Notes: generated from the letters alone by a model not told the origin. Shown: positions 7,206 to 16,539, counted from the stretch's first letter. The stretch: 64,000 nucleotides of DNA from Flavobacteriales bacterium (GCA_020635395.1 JACJZV010000002.1:1-64000); one strand, 5' to 3'. Program-made: numbers and translations.

Positions 7206-9799
7206 AATCAAAACTAATACATATCAAGGATTACTTTCTGCCGGGTAGTAACTATTCGCCCTTTTGGCAATATTCTGAAAATGCCCAAATAATTGAGTTC
7301 GACGGAAAAACTATTTGTTATACCAATTATCTTTTGGAAGTATTGGAAACGTTCGAAAACGACAGGCGGCCTCCATTAACACCCTTATTGTTTGCAATAA
7401 TGGCTACCAATGAAGATGGAATGCAACAAATCGGTAAACTTATTAGCACCAGAGGCGAGTTTTATAAGTTCTTGCAAAACATTCATGCATTGCCAGAATC
7501 TTACAAAACAAGTGCAAACAGAATCGTACTTTTTAACACCTTGTTTAAAAACGCACCTGAAAAATATACTTTTTATACCGACAACCTACCATTGGCTCAG
7601 GCCTTCGGAAAATATAGAACATTATTTTCGGAAAATAAACCGCCGGAAAAGTGGTGGGCAAATGGGATATTAAATAATTCTAAACCTCTCTATAGAATCA
7701 TATTTCCTACCACCAAATCCATTAAAGATGCCATCGACTCCAATCCATTTGTTATTCCAAGAAATAAAATCACACTACCCCCCATTTTGCCTGCCAATAA
7801 TGATACGTTCATAAATGAATTGATTGACCAAAGAAAGACAGAAAAAATTGGGCTACTGATACCGAGTTTGCTTGCGGGTTTGAGAATTCCGGTACATCAC
7901 TCCGAACCCGGAATTCAGCCAATGGGTGGCACAGCCGACATAAGCAACAAAGGCGATTTATCCAGACTATTATTATCGGAGTTGGCCAATGACGACGACA
8001 CCCTAATGTTGCGATTGGCAAACCAAGAGGCTCTTTATCTTGAACGGGAGACACCCCCAAAACGAAGCAACAAAACCAGATATATCCTTATTGATGTAAG
8101 CCTAAAAAATTGGGGAAGCCCAAAAATAATGGCTTATGCCGTTGCATTGGCGTTGGCCATTCATCCACAAAACGATATAAGATGCGAAATTTGGGTTTTG
8201 AGCGGAGAATCATTTTTCTCCATTGAAACCAACCCACCAAATCCGATGCTGATTGAAAACTCCCTGTCAACGGTAAGTACAAATCTGCATTCAACCACTG
8301 CCGCCACAAATCTTATTAAATCTCTTTCTGCAAAAAAAGATTACGAAATTGTGCTGATACACGAACACTCCATCCAATACGAAGAGTGGCAAGTATGGTT
8401 AACCGAGCAGAGTGAAAAAATCAAATTTATCATTCACACCGAAAGAAACGGCAACCTACACGTGTATGAGAAAGGCAAACTCGGAAAAAGAAAAATACAG
8501 AGTATGATGCTGGATTTGGACGTAAAAAGAACGTGGAGTAGAAAGGTAATAGAAACCCCAGAAAAATATTACAACCATTCTGATTTATCCTTGGAATCGG
8601 TGCCTATTCTATTTCCTGCAAACCAATGGGCAGATGACATTGTACTTTCTCCAAAAACAATATTTCTGATTCAGGGTTCCCACATATTTGCCCAATGGAG
8701 TTGGTTTACGGGAGAAAAACCAAATAAAGATGATATACGTAACAATCTTTTCAGGCCAATACCTTTGACTTACCAAACCAAGCATTGTGGCATCATTGTT
8801 TTGGGTAAAAAAATATTCCTGTTTCAGTATTTAGAAAATAGAGGCGAGGTTTTGATTACTAACATACAAAAAAATCAAACCTACGACACTATCAAAGTTT
8901 GCTATCCAGGCGATGAAGTTGAGGTGTTTTTTGACTTAAACAGCTTTTTTATTACTGTTTCGGATAAGGTTTATAGCATTGACTCAAATCTAAAACTTAT
9001 CAGTCATGATTGGAGATATGTTGGAAAAATACACAAAAAAGTTAGTGCTCGAAAACGTATAACAATGAAAAAAATAGGGTTATACCCGCTTCGTTATCTT
9101 TTTCGCATCGAACAATTCCTTCCTCACGTTTGGGAAACTCCCGAATACATCAAAATCAACTCATTAGGTTTTAATACTCATACAGCCTTCTCCTTTTTCG
9201 AGTTTAAAAGCCACTTAACATCGAAAAAAGATTTTGAGATAATTGGTTACCGCGACAATGACCAATACACTTTTAGCGACGGCAGTTGCATAATTGATAC
9301 AAATTGTGGTATCCTTATTCTTAAAAGTTCCAATAATAAAGTACCGCCTATATACCTAAACAAAAACCCCTATGTTACCATTTGTGCTACCCAAGAACAT
9401 TTATGTATCTCGGAAACTTCCATGATTGATGTATATAAGAGGTGGACTCCCGAGACGGTGGAATTATACATAACAAAACTAAGAGGTGAAAAACGATTGA
9501 TGATAGACTACATACATCAAACAAATCAAATACCTATTCCGAAGATTCATCAATGGGTTAATGATTTTCTTGACTCAACGGATTCTCCTCTCATAGTTAA
9601 ATGGAGTCACGCCTCGACATTGACAGCGGGGCTAAAAAATAGGTTCAAAACCGAAACTTCCTATAAAATTAAAAGTTTTGCTGACAAATCTAACAAGATG
9701 TTAACCATTCTTGAACAAGAAGAATTTGAAGAACAAATTTTATTTCCATTTATAAATACAATTATTGAACATGAACTTAAAACTCACACCCGCAGATAA
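7202..9799 (+). CDS. vWA-like / beta-propeller scaffold protein of the ternary system
   Basis: I start it at ATG 7202, overlapping the previous stop (ATGA); an in-frame ATG at 7118 would bury 28 residues in the upstream gene. The 865-residue protein has an N-terminal module (1-200), a vWA-like segment near 290-400 and a beta-rich C-terminal half (about 440-780) with repeated short strands ending in aromatic residues, consistent with a divergent propeller. In the vWA part the MIDAS first motif is D298-V-S300-L-K302, so the last Ser is replaced by Lys, and the expected late Asp is IHEHS (about 386-390). Metal binding is therefore probably lost or altered. vWA proteins are the usual clients of MoxR ATPases. 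Confidence 0.8.
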   Translation: MKSKLIHIKDYFLPGSNYSPFWQYSENAQIIEFDGKTICYTNYLLEVLETFENDRRPPLTPLLFAIMATNEDGMQQIGKLISTRGEFYKFLQNIHALPESYKTSANRIVLFNTLFKNAPEKYTFYTDNLPLAQAFGKYRTLFSENKPPEKWWANGILNNSKPLYRIIFPTTKSIKDAIDSNPFVIPRNKITLPPILPANNDTFINELIDQRKTEKIGLLIPSLLAGLRIPVHHSEPGIQPMGGTADISNKGDLSRLLLSELANDDDTLMLRLANQEALYLERETPPKRSNKTRYILIDVSLKNWGSPKIMAYAVALALAIHPQNDIRCEIWVLSGESFFSIETNPPNPMLIENSLSTVSTNLHSTTAATNLIKSLSAKKDYEIVLIHEHSIQYEEWQVWLTEQSEKIKFIIHTERNGNLHVYEKGKLGKRKIQSMMLDLDVKRTWSRKVIETPEKYYNHSDLSLESVPILFPANQWADDIVLSPKTIFLIQGSHIFAQWSWFTGEKPNKDDIRNNLFRPIPLTYQTKHCGIIVLGKKIFLFQYLENRGEVLITNIQKNQTYDTIKVCYPGDEVEVFFDLNSFFITVSDKVYSIDSNLKLISHDWRYVGKIHKKVSARKRITMKKIGLYPLRYLFRIEQFLPHVWETPEYIKINSLGFNTHTAFSFFEFKSHLTSKKDFEIIGYRDNDQYTFSDGSCIIDTNCGILILKSSNNKVPPIYLNKNPYVTICATQEHLCISETSMIDVYKRWTPETVELYITKLRGEKRLMIDYIHQTNQIPIPKIHQWVNDFLDSTDSPLIVKWSHASTLTAGLKNRFKTETSYKIKSFADKSNKMLTILEQEEFEEQILFPFINTIIEHELKTHTRR

Positions 9800-11531
9800 A
9801 AGCAAACATCCTATTGCAGGATTTATCATTCGGTCGGCAAACATGCACGATTGGTTGATTGAATTAAACGCACTTCCCTTAAGAAGGCAGGATTTTGAAT
9901 TGTTTGCTTTGCCCGGCGATGAAGCCAATACGGTTTGGGGTTGTTTTGTTTGGTTAATAAATCCAATAAATTCAAACATTCGTCATCGAAATCAGCGGAT
10001 GCAACAAATAGGAAATCAGCTCTTTATACCAGAATATACGGACATTTTTCCGAGGCTAAATGCAACCGAAATAGACACCCTATTTAGCGGGAACATGCAT
10101 TTGATGCATCCGGAAATAGGTTTGGTTGAATTAAACGAACCATTCACTTTCGAACAAAACATAACTTCTGCAAGCAGCACCATTCCTCCCCAAAAACCTA
10201 AAACACCCTATAAAATTCCTACAGTATTATCAACCATAAAAATAGCCAAGGTTGACATTTCTGACCATATAACTGAATTGGAAAAAATGACCAAACCTGA
10301 TTCTAAGAAGCCTCCATTATCAGGAAAAGAAAAAATTAAATTGTCGATTTATGATTTTCTGATAGACCTGTTGGGAGACAAAAAAAAGGCCGGTTCAACC
10401 TCTCGAAAAACGGATGAACCGCCTCAAAAAAATGACTCCGACAAACAAAGTGACCCCTTTAAGAGAGCCAATCATTTTTTTGACAAACTGGGTAAAATCG
10501 CACAAGGTATTTTTAAGAAATCAGCCTCACGAATGTCGTTTGATTACAACCAACTGAAGGAGCGAAACATGCGTGAGATGGAAAAACTAATGAAAATGAT
10601 AGAATCAAACCCTGATTTGGCCTTAAAGTATGCAATGCCCATATCTGACAACCACGAGCGGAGCGGACTACCCAGTGCTTGGAGCATGGGCGGATTTTCA
10701 TTGTTCAAGTTGTTTGGAGGTAGTAGCAGCGGAAATGGGGGTAGTATTTTATTGGGAGATAAAGCTCTTGAAGATCTTAGAACCAAATATCAGAAAATGG
10801 CACGTGCCTATTTGGAAAAAGGAGATTATGAAAAAGCGGCTTATGTTTATATCAAACTACTAAAACAATATCGGGATGGTGCCAAAGCATACGAATCGGG
10901 GAAAATGTTTGAAAAAGCTGCCTCTACATACATCAAACTTTTGGATGATAAACATGCCGCTGCGGATTGTTTTAAAAATGCCTCGATGTATCTAAATGCT
11001 ATAGAAATATTTGAGGAGCTTGAAAACTACGAAGAATGTGGCGATTTGTATATGCGTATTGGCCAACCCACGAGTGCCACAAAATACTTTGAAAGAGCCA
11101 TAGGGAAGGCCGCCAAAACTCATAATTTTTTGCTGGCTGAGCGTTTGTGCAAAGATAAACTTCATGATTTTAGAAGAGGCCAAAACTACCTTTTGGAGGC
11201 TTGGAACCTATTAAAAGATAAATCTGCATTATCCTATTTGACTAAATATTTCCAGGAAGAAAAAAATGAAGATCAATTGATGTCAACCCTTAAAGACATT
11301 CACCAAAAACTACCAAACTTGAGCAAAACAAAGCAGTTTATCGAATGTCTGAAAAAGATAAATGTGACCAGCGAAGAAAATAAAAGTTTCATCAAAGAAA
11401 CAGGTATTCAACTTATTTCTACTGCATCTCGCACCGACCGAATGGTAGTAAAACAGCTAAATGCTTTTATTGGCAGGGATACAGAATTAGAAAAAGATGT
11501 AATTCGGTTTACTACCCGCAAAACAATGTGA
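9771..11531 (+). CDS. TPR protein with N-terminal bpX6-like domain
   Basis: ATG 9771 is preferred over TTG 9765; the gene overlaps the preceding one by 29 bases. The 586-residue protein has an N-terminal beta-rich domain of about 120 residues (WLIELNALPLRRQDFELFAL, then a Trp-Gly-Cys-Phe-Val-Trp strand). A charged disordered linker follows (about 130-250), then from residue 325 a run of four to five TPR-like helical hairpins (ARAYLEKGDYEKAAYVYIKL is the first). I match the N-terminal domain to the bpX6 type of MoxR-vWA-propeller systems, with moderate certainty. The TPR array would be the docking platform. It is the last gene of the operon; a peroxiredoxin with its own promoter follows. Confidence 0.78.
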   Translation: MNLKLTPADKSKHPIAGFIIRSANMHDWLIELNALPLRRQDFELFALPGDEANTVWGCFVWLINPINSNIRHRNQRMQQIGNQLFIPEYTDIFPRLNATEIDTLFSGNMHLMHPEIGLVELNEPFTFEQNITSASSTIPPQKPKTPYKIPTVLSTIKIAKVDISDHITELEKMTKPDSKKPPLSGKEKIKLSIYDFLIDLLGDKKKAGSTSRKTDEPPQKNDSDKQSDPFKRANHFFDKLGKIAQGIFKKSASRMSFDYNQLKERNMREMEKLMKMIESNPDLALKYAMPISDNHERSGLPSAWSMGGFSLFKLFGGSSSGNGGSILLGDKALEDLRTKYQKMARAYLEKGDYEKAAYVYIKLLKQYRDGAKAYESGKMFEKAASTYIKLLDDKHAAADCFKNASMYLNAIEIFEELENYEECGDLYMRIGQPTSATKYFERAIGKAAKTHNFLLAERLCKDKLHDFRRGQNYLLEAWNLLKDKSALSYLTKYFQEEKNEDQLMSTLKDIHQKLPNLSKTKQFIECLKKINVTSEENKSFIKETGIQLISTASRTDRMVVKQLNAFIGRDTELEKDVIRFTTRKTM

Positions 11532-11603
11532 TTTATCCAACAGCCTCAATCATGGCCTATTTCTCCAATCAATTCAGATATAAAAACAACTTATAGGAAA
11601 TAG

Positions 11604-11635
11604 TTTGGGGCTTTAGGTGGTCGCATCTATTTTTG
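11604..11635 (+). promoter_or_regulatory. Full Bacteroidota promoter for the peroxiredoxin gene
   Basis: TTTG at 11604-11607 is followed after 20 bases by TATTTTTG at 11628-11635, matching the -33/-7 consensus and spacing. The ATG is 18 bases further on. Confidence 0.65.
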
Positions 11636-11653
11636 CCAAAAAAAAATAAAAAA

Positions 11654-12286
11654 ATGTCTGTATTAGTAGGAAAAAATGCTCCGTCGTTTGTTGCACCGGC
11701 GGTTATTAATGGCGAAGAAGTTGTAGAAAACTTCACACTCGATCAATACAAAGGAGAGAAGTATGTAATATTCTTCTTCTATCCAAAAGATTTTACCTTT
11801 GTATGTCCGACAGAGTTGCACGCATTTCAAGAAAAATTAGCTGAATTTAAAGCCAAAGGTTGCGAAATTGTGGCCTGTAGCACCGACACCGAAGAATCTC
11901 ACTGGGGATGGTTGCAAATGAGCAAAGATCAAGGTGGTATTCAAGGAATTACCTACCCAATAGTGGCCGACACCACAAAAACCGTGAGCATCAATTATGG
12001 TGTTTTGGCCGGAGAATATGGCTATGACGAAAACGAACATCTTGCCGCCACCGGCCCAATGATAGCCTATAGAGGTCTGTTTTTGATTGACAAAAAGGGC
12101 GTTGTTAGACACCAAATAGTGAATGATTTGCCATTGGGTAGAAACGTGAACGAGGCCATGCGAATGTTGGATGCCCTAATTCATCTTGAAACACATGGCG
12201 AGGTATGTCCTGCCAACTGGGAAGAAGGGAAAGATGCCATGAACGCTACGCATAGCGGTGTTGCTGATTATTTGGCAAAACATTAA
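11654..12286 (+). CDS. Typical 2-Cys peroxiredoxin (AhpC/Prx1 group)
   Basis: A 210-residue thiol peroxidase that reduces hydrogen peroxide and organic peroxides. The peroxidatic cysteine is Cys51 in DFTFVCPTE and the resolving cysteine is Cys185 in HGEVCPANW, so it is the typical 2-Cys dimeric type. The length is standard. The C-terminus (YLAKH) lacks the YF motif of overoxidation-sensitive eukaryotic enzymes. I start at ATG 11654; an upstream in-frame TTG at 11633 lies inside the -7 box and cannot be the start. The gene is monocistronic, ending before a large palindrome. Cytoplasmic; reductant (AhpF or thioredoxin) not encoded nearby. Confidence 0.96.
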   Translation: MSVLVGKNAPSFVAPAVINGEEVVENFTLDQYKGEKYVIFFFYPKDFTFVCPTELHAFQEKLAEFKAKGCEIVACSTDTEESHWGWLQMSKDQGGIQGITYPIVADTTKTVSINYGVLAGEYGYDENEHLAATGPMIAYRGLFLIDKKGVVRHQIVNDLPLGRNVNEAMRMLDALIHLETHGEVCPANWEEGKDAMNATHSGVADYLAKH

Positions 12287-12301
12287 TGATTTGATTTTAA
12301 C

Positions 12302-12343
12302 ACGCCTGTAGGAACACGCCTCGAGGCGTGTTCCTACAGGCGT
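12302..12343. repeat. 42-bp perfect palindrome between convergent genes
   Basis: Bases 12302-12322 are exactly reverse-complementary to 12323-12343 with no loop (centre TCGA). The arm contains ACGCCT twice, giving a nested structure. It sits between the convergent ends of the peroxiredoxin and pyrD genes. A bidirectional terminator role is plausible by position, but there is no T tract on either side, so a REP-like repeat is equally likely. Confidence 0.8.
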
Positions 12344-12363
12344 ATTCCTGCAAACGTGTTTAA

Positions 12364-13401
12364 TTATTTCACCCCATTCACAATCTCCGAAATAATTTTG
12401 GGTCCGGCATAAATAAACCCAGAATAAACCTGTATCAAATTAGCTCCCGCATTTAGTTTTTCATTGGCATCGGTTGCGGTTTCAATGCCACCAACACCAA
12501 TAATGATTATCGAATTATTTTTTGACCGGATGTATCTAACTACTTCAGTTGAACGCTTTTTAACGGGTTTTCCGCTGAGGCCACCTGCTCCTAAAGTTTC
12601 AACTTCCAGTGAATTTGTCAATAAATTATCGCGAGAAATGGTTGTATTGGTTGCTACAATTCCAGCCAAACCATACGCCTCTACCAAATCCAAAATATCA
12701 TCAATTTGACTAAAAGAATTGTCGGGCGATATTTTTACGAATAACGGTTTTGGCACTTTATTTTTCATTTTTTCGTCCACCTTTCTTATGGCTTCAAAAA
12801 TGGTTTTCAAGGCATCTTTGTCTTGCAACTCTCTCAGATTCGGTGTGTTCGGTGAACTCACGTTTACGACAAAATAATCAACATACGTGTAAAGACATTC
12901 GTAACATTTGGCATAATCTTCATGGGCATTTTCGTTGGGAGTAACTTTGTTTTTGCCAATATTGCCGCCTACAATTAAATCAGTTTTGGGGAATTTGGCT
13001 CTAAAACCGCTTAACCTTTTGACTGCCGTATCCATGCCCTCGTTGTTAAAACCCATACGGTTTAAAAGTGCATGATCCCTTTTTAATCTAAACAATCGGG
13101 GCTTGTCATTACCCGATTGAGGCTTGGGCGTGATTGTACCAATTTCAACAAAACCAAAGCCCAGTTTATCCATCACCTCGAGGTATTCAGCATTTTTATC
13201 AAAACCCGCAGCCAAACCAAGTTTATTCCTAAATGTGAGCCCTGCCACCTGCTGTTTCTGGTTTTTTAACTGGCCAATCAACAATTGTTTGACAATACCG
13301 AAAAGGCCAAATTTATTCAACCACAAAAGCATTTTTGTTACAAAATGATGTGCCTTTTCGGCATCCATCTGAAACAGTATTTTTTTAAGAATTGCGTACA
13401 T
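12364..13401 (-). CDS. pyrD: Dihydroorotate dehydrogenase (quinone), class 2
   Basis: The 345-residue enzyme oxidises dihydroorotate to orotate in pyrimidine synthesis, passing electrons to quinone at the inner membrane. Class 2 is shown by the N-terminal amphipathic helix region (KILFQMDAEKAHHFV) and by serine rather than cysteine as catalytic base in NVSSPNTPNLR. The FMN-binding core GLAAGFDKN, NRMGFNN, KISPD and the C-terminal GVGGI phosphate loop are all present. Length is typical. It is transcribed alone, with TATCTTCG, one base off the -7 consensus, 8 bases before its ATG. Confidence 0.97.
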   Translation of the reverse strand: MYAILKKILFQMDAEKAHHFVTKMLLWLNKFGLFGIVKQLLIGQLKNQKQQVAGLTFRNKLGLAAGFDKNAEYLEVMDKLGFGFVEIGTITPKPQSGNDKPRLFRLKRDHALLNRMGFNNEGMDTAVKRLSGFRAKFPKTDLIVGGNIGKNKVTPNENAHEDYAKCYECLYTYVDYFVVNVSSPNTPNLRELQDKDALKTIFEAIRKVDEKMKNKVPKPLFVKISPDNSFSQIDDILDLVEAYGLAGIVATNTTISRDNLLTNSLEVETLGAGGLSGKPVKKRSTEVVRYIRSKNNSIIIIGVGGIETATDANEKLNAGANLIQVYSGFIYAGPKIISEIVNGVK

Positions 13402-13459
13402 TTAGGTTGCGAAGATACAAGGCTTTTAGAATTGAATTCTTAAAGTTTTGTGCGTTTGG

Positions 13460-13467
13460 TATATTTG
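13460..13467 (+). promoter_or_regulatory. -7 box TATATTTG close to the start of the barrel gene
   Basis: TATATTTG matches the consensus and ends only 4 bases before ATG 13472. A TTG at 13432-13434 is 25 bases upstream, slightly beyond the usual spacing. If the box is used, the mRNA would be leaderless or nearly so. Confidence 0.45.
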
Positions 13468-13471
13468 TGCA

Positions 13472-14995
13472 ATGCGACCAATATTCCGCGTAATACTGAC
13501 TCTTTGCATGATGTGGTTTAACCCTGCCCAAGCCCAGACACTGGATAGTTTTCTCAAAACCAACAAAAGTGCCTTAAACAACAACTTCAACATTGGCTTG
13601 TCAAGCAACATACAAAATCCTGCCCCCTTCCATTTTTACCCAGCTGTAAAAGCAAGGGTTGGTCGATTGCAAGTGGCTGGTTTTTACAGTCAGAAAAAGA
13701 ATGATGACCTCTTAAAAAAATTAGAAATTGACTTGGATTTGTTTCCATTTCACACAAATGAAAGCACTAAGTATTACTTAAAAACCACTTTTGATGCCAC
13801 CCTTGTCCGTATGATGGCTCAACAAACAACCTTTGATAATCACTTTACTCATGCCTTTGGAATGGGTGTATCACGTTATAAACTCAACAGTCGGCATCAA
13901 TTTTCGGCCAAAATGGGTGTTGCTTTTGATTGGCAAAGACCTATATTGTGGCGAAGTCCGGTTGTTGGACAAAGCAGTTACCCATTTTTCAAAATATCGT
14001 ACGACCTTTACATTTTCAAACTGCAAAAGCCGTTTTATGAGGGTCTTGAGTTAAAAAGTGACCACCCTATAACCTTGGGCGTTTTAAATTTTCTTGGAAA
14101 GAATTTCAATCCATCGGCTGGTGTCGGTTTTGGGGGTGGCCATTTATTTCATGTTGCTCCAAACATTGGCTGTTCTGTTGGTCGATTTTATTTTAGGGGG
14201 TTCACGTTGGATAATTACCAGAATAAAATTGGCTTTGGTACTGACTTTCAAATTGGCCTCAACATATTTCGTTTGGACATACACCCAGCTTACAAAACCT
14301 ATTTCACAGCATCTTTCGACAACTTTTATTATGATAACTATAGTGTCCGTGACGACTACTTCTACCTTTGGCAAATAGGATTAAACCATTATAAAATAAA
14401 TGGCTATCACAGCATAAACACAAAAATTGGAATTGCATTGGAATCTATTCCGGGCCTGGCGGCATTGAAATTTTCCAATAGTTTTACCCCGTATGGTGAG
14501 TTATCATACAACGTTCATATTTTCAAATTTCGTGATTTGAATATGGAAGAAATTCGATCAATTCAAACAAAAGATACCACCGAAAATGCCGTCTATCATA
14601 ACCACAATCCATTTTTTAATTTGGGTGCATCAACGGTTCCCGACATTGGCATTTTCTCCTCTATAGGATTTAGTTTTAACAGAATAACCACAGGAGTTCG
14701 CGTTGGCTACTTTGATGGAGATTTGGCAGCTGGTCTTTTTGGAGATGTTGATATTTATAAAATTAAAAAAAGGACATCTTATCGCTATTATACTGCCGGA
14801 GTCAGCACCATAGGTTCAATTAATTTTATTCCCGGAATCAACATTGGATACAAAAGATACTTTGAAAAAAAGGCCGATTCTATAAAAGTTGGAATAGGTT
14901 TGCTAAACAACAAAACAGTAATTCCTACTTTCGAGGCTAATGCCTTTTTTTATGCGTTTAAGTTTAACTTTTCTAAACCCAAGACTAATCAATAA
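13472..14995 (+). CDS. Predicted outer-membrane beta-barrel protein
   Basis: I start at ATG 13472, which gives a clean signal peptide ending Ala-Gln-Ala (about residue 21); an upstream in-frame TTG-type start would overlap the promoter. The 507-residue mature protein consists of alternating polar/hydrophobic strands rich in Tyr, Phe and Gly with short turns, ending in FKFNFSKPKTNQ, so an outer-membrane barrel is the natural reading. No TonB plug or known enzyme motif is present. Its last 11 bases overlap the convergent sirtuin gene. Specific function not recognised. Confidence 0.75.
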   Translation: MRPIFRVILTLCMMWFNPAQAQTLDSFLKTNKSALNNNFNIGLSSNIQNPAPFHFYPAVKARVGRLQVAGFYSQKKNDDLLKKLEIDLDLFPFHTNESTKYYLKTTFDATLVRMMAQQTTFDNHFTHAFGMGVSRYKLNSRHQFSAKMGVAFDWQRPILWRSPVVGQSSYPFFKISYDLYIFKLQKPFYEGLELKSDHPITLGVLNFLGKNFNPSAGVGFGGGHLFHVAPNIGCSVGRFYFRGFTLDNYQNKIGFGTDFQIGLNIFRLDIHPAYKTYFTASFDNFYYDNYSVRDDYFYLWQIGLNHYKINGYHSINTKIGIALESIPGLAALKFSNSFTPYGELSYNVHIFKFRDLNMEEIRSIQTKDTTENAVYHNHNPFFNLGASTVPDIGIFSSIGFSFNRITTGVRVGYFDGDLAAGLFGDVDIYKIKKRTSYRYYTAGVSTIGSINFIPGINIGYKRYFEKKADSIKVGIGLLNNKTVIPTFEANAFFYAFKFNFSKPKTNQ

Positions 14996-15677
14996 ATTTC
15001 CCTAAAAACTCATCTCTAAAAATTTCCAATCCTTTGCTTGCTCCAGCCACAATGTGCTTAAATTGTTTTGTAGATTCATGGTTTTCATCGGGATCTATCA
15101 AAAAAATGGGACAATGAGCAGGTGCAAATTGCACTAAACCAGCTGCAGGGTAAACCGCCATACTGGTGCCAATAACCAACAAAATATCCGCCTGACCCAC
15201 AATTTCTACGGCAGGTTCTATCATGGGCACTTGCTCGCCAAACCACACAATATGCGGCCTTACCTGACTTCCTTTGGGGCATTTGTCGCCAAGCTCGATG
15301 GTTGGCTTATCTAATTCAAATACCAAACGGTCATCCACTGTGCTTCTTCCTTTTGTTATCTCCCCATGCAGGTGGATAATGTTCGAACTTCCGGCACGTT
15401 CATGCAGATTGTCAATATTTTGGGTAATAATCCAAACCTCAACAAATTGCTCCAGTTCTTTCAAAATAAAATGTCCGGCATTGGGCTTTGATTCCAGCAC
15501 ATTTTTTCTTCGTTGATTGTAAAATTCCAAAACCAACGCTTTATCTTCTCTCCAACCTTCTGGGCTTGCCACTTTCATTACATCATACCCTTCCCACAGG
15601 CCATTGTTGCCTCTAAATGTTTGTATCCCGCTTTCTGCACTCATGCCCGCTCCGGTCAGCACCACCAGTTTTTTCAT
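14985..15677 (-). CDS. Sir2-family NAD-dependent protein deacylase (class III type)
   Basis: A 230-residue sirtuin. The NAD-binding GAGMSAESGI, catalytic TQNIDNLHERAG and LHGE with the active-site His, and the late GTSMAVYPAAGL motif are all present. Tyr and Arg in FYNQRRK form the YxxR pair that marks class III sirtuins preferring succinyl- or malonyl-lysine, as in CobB and SIRT5. The zinc-binding cysteines are reduced to one (DKCPKG), as in many short bacterial members. Cytoplasmic regulator of acyl-lysine marks. It overlaps the convergent barrel gene tail to tail by 11 bases. Confidence 0.95.
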   Translation of the reverse strand: MKKLVVLTGAGMSAESGIQTFRGNNGLWEGYDVMKVASPEGWREDKALVLEFYNQRRKNVLESKPNAGHFILKELEQFVEVWIITQNIDNLHERAGSSNIIHLHGEITKGRSTVDDRLVFELDKPTIELGDKCPKGSQVRPHIVWFGEQVPMIEPAVEIVGQADILLVIGTSMAVYPAAGLVQFAPAHCPIFLIDPDENHESTKQFKHIVAGASKGLEIFRDEFLGKFID

Positions 15678-15719
15678 TTTTTCTACATTGTTTGAGACGA
15701 ATATCGCAATCTAATCGTC

Positions 15720-15746
15720 TTGCTCAAACATTGTTATCTATTTTTG
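15720..15746 (+). promoter_or_regulatory. Bacteroidota promoter before the 15774 barrel gene
   Basis: TTG at 15720-15722, 16 bases, then TATTTTTG at 15739-15746; the GTG start follows 27 bases later. Confidence 0.55.
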
Positions 15747-15773
15747 CAGAATCATTTTATTTAAATCGTAAAG

Positions 15774-16514
15774 GTGCTTAAAAAATTTACCCTCGTCGCT
15801 TTTGGACTTATTCTTTTTACTACCACTTTCGCTCAAGGAAGAATTGAAGGATATCTGACTCCCGGAATTGGCTATCGGCAATTGAGTACCTCCTCTACCC
15901 TTCTAAAAGATTCATTTTCAAACGCTGATAAATGGCGACAAAATTGGAGCGGAGGCATAAAATATCTAATAAGTCTCGACAAATACACCAAAATTCAGGT
16001 TGGTTTGGAGTATAAAGGTCGAAGTTTTACTCGGGTTCGTTCAGGTTTAAAATTTCACGACACCATACATCCAGAAGTAGGATGGCTGAAAGATTTATCG
16101 CAAACCACCAACGAAAAAAATGCCTATTACCACATGAAATATCGATACATCTCTATTCCGGTTATTTTTCAGAAAGTTTATAGTAGAAAGTTATTTATGA
16201 ATAAAATGTATTTTGAATTTGCATCAGGTGTTGAATTTGATTTGAGATATGCAGACAAAATGGCTATTTTTTTAAAAGGCTTTTCGGTGGATGGAAACAA
16301 CACGTTTAAGGTATCTAACTATTACAAACCCGACCTTTTTAATGTTAGTTTAAATATTGGAAGCCGCATGGAGTATAAACTTTCGGAGCGGTCTGACTTT
16401 AGTGTTCAACCCAATTTTACCTTTCCTTTGTTGGTTTCGGCAAAAGATGATTTTACAAAAATAAGGTTGTGGCAGATGGGTGTAGCGGTTGGTGTAAATT
16501 ATATGTTGAAATAG
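15774..16514 (+). CDS. Outer-membrane beta-barrel protein (PorT-like barrel fold)
   Basis: The gene begins with GTG; no ATG exists before the signal peptide, whose hydrophobic core and Phe-Ala-Gln end are clear (about residue 20). The 246-residue protein shows eight to ten amphipathic strands (KYLISLDKYTKIQVGLEYK, RYISIPVIFQKVY) and ends in GVAVGVNYMLK, typical of the generic Bacteroidota outer-membrane beta-barrel domain. It is divergent from the sirtuin gene. No specific ligand can be named. Confidence 0.8.
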   Translation: MLKKFTLVAFGLILFTTTFAQGRIEGYLTPGIGYRQLSTSSTLLKDSFSNADKWRQNWSGGIKYLISLDKYTKIQVGLEYKGRSFTRVRSGLKFHDTIHPEVGWLKDLSQTTNEKNAYYHMKYRYISIPVIFQKVYSRKLFMNKMYFEFASGVEFDLRYADKMAIFLKGFSVDGNNTFKVSNYYKPDLFNVSLNIGSRMEYKLSERSDFSVQPNFTFPLLVSAKDDFTKIRLWQMGVAVGVNYMLK

Positions 16515-16539
16515 AAAAAATTAAGAAAAAGAATTCAGA

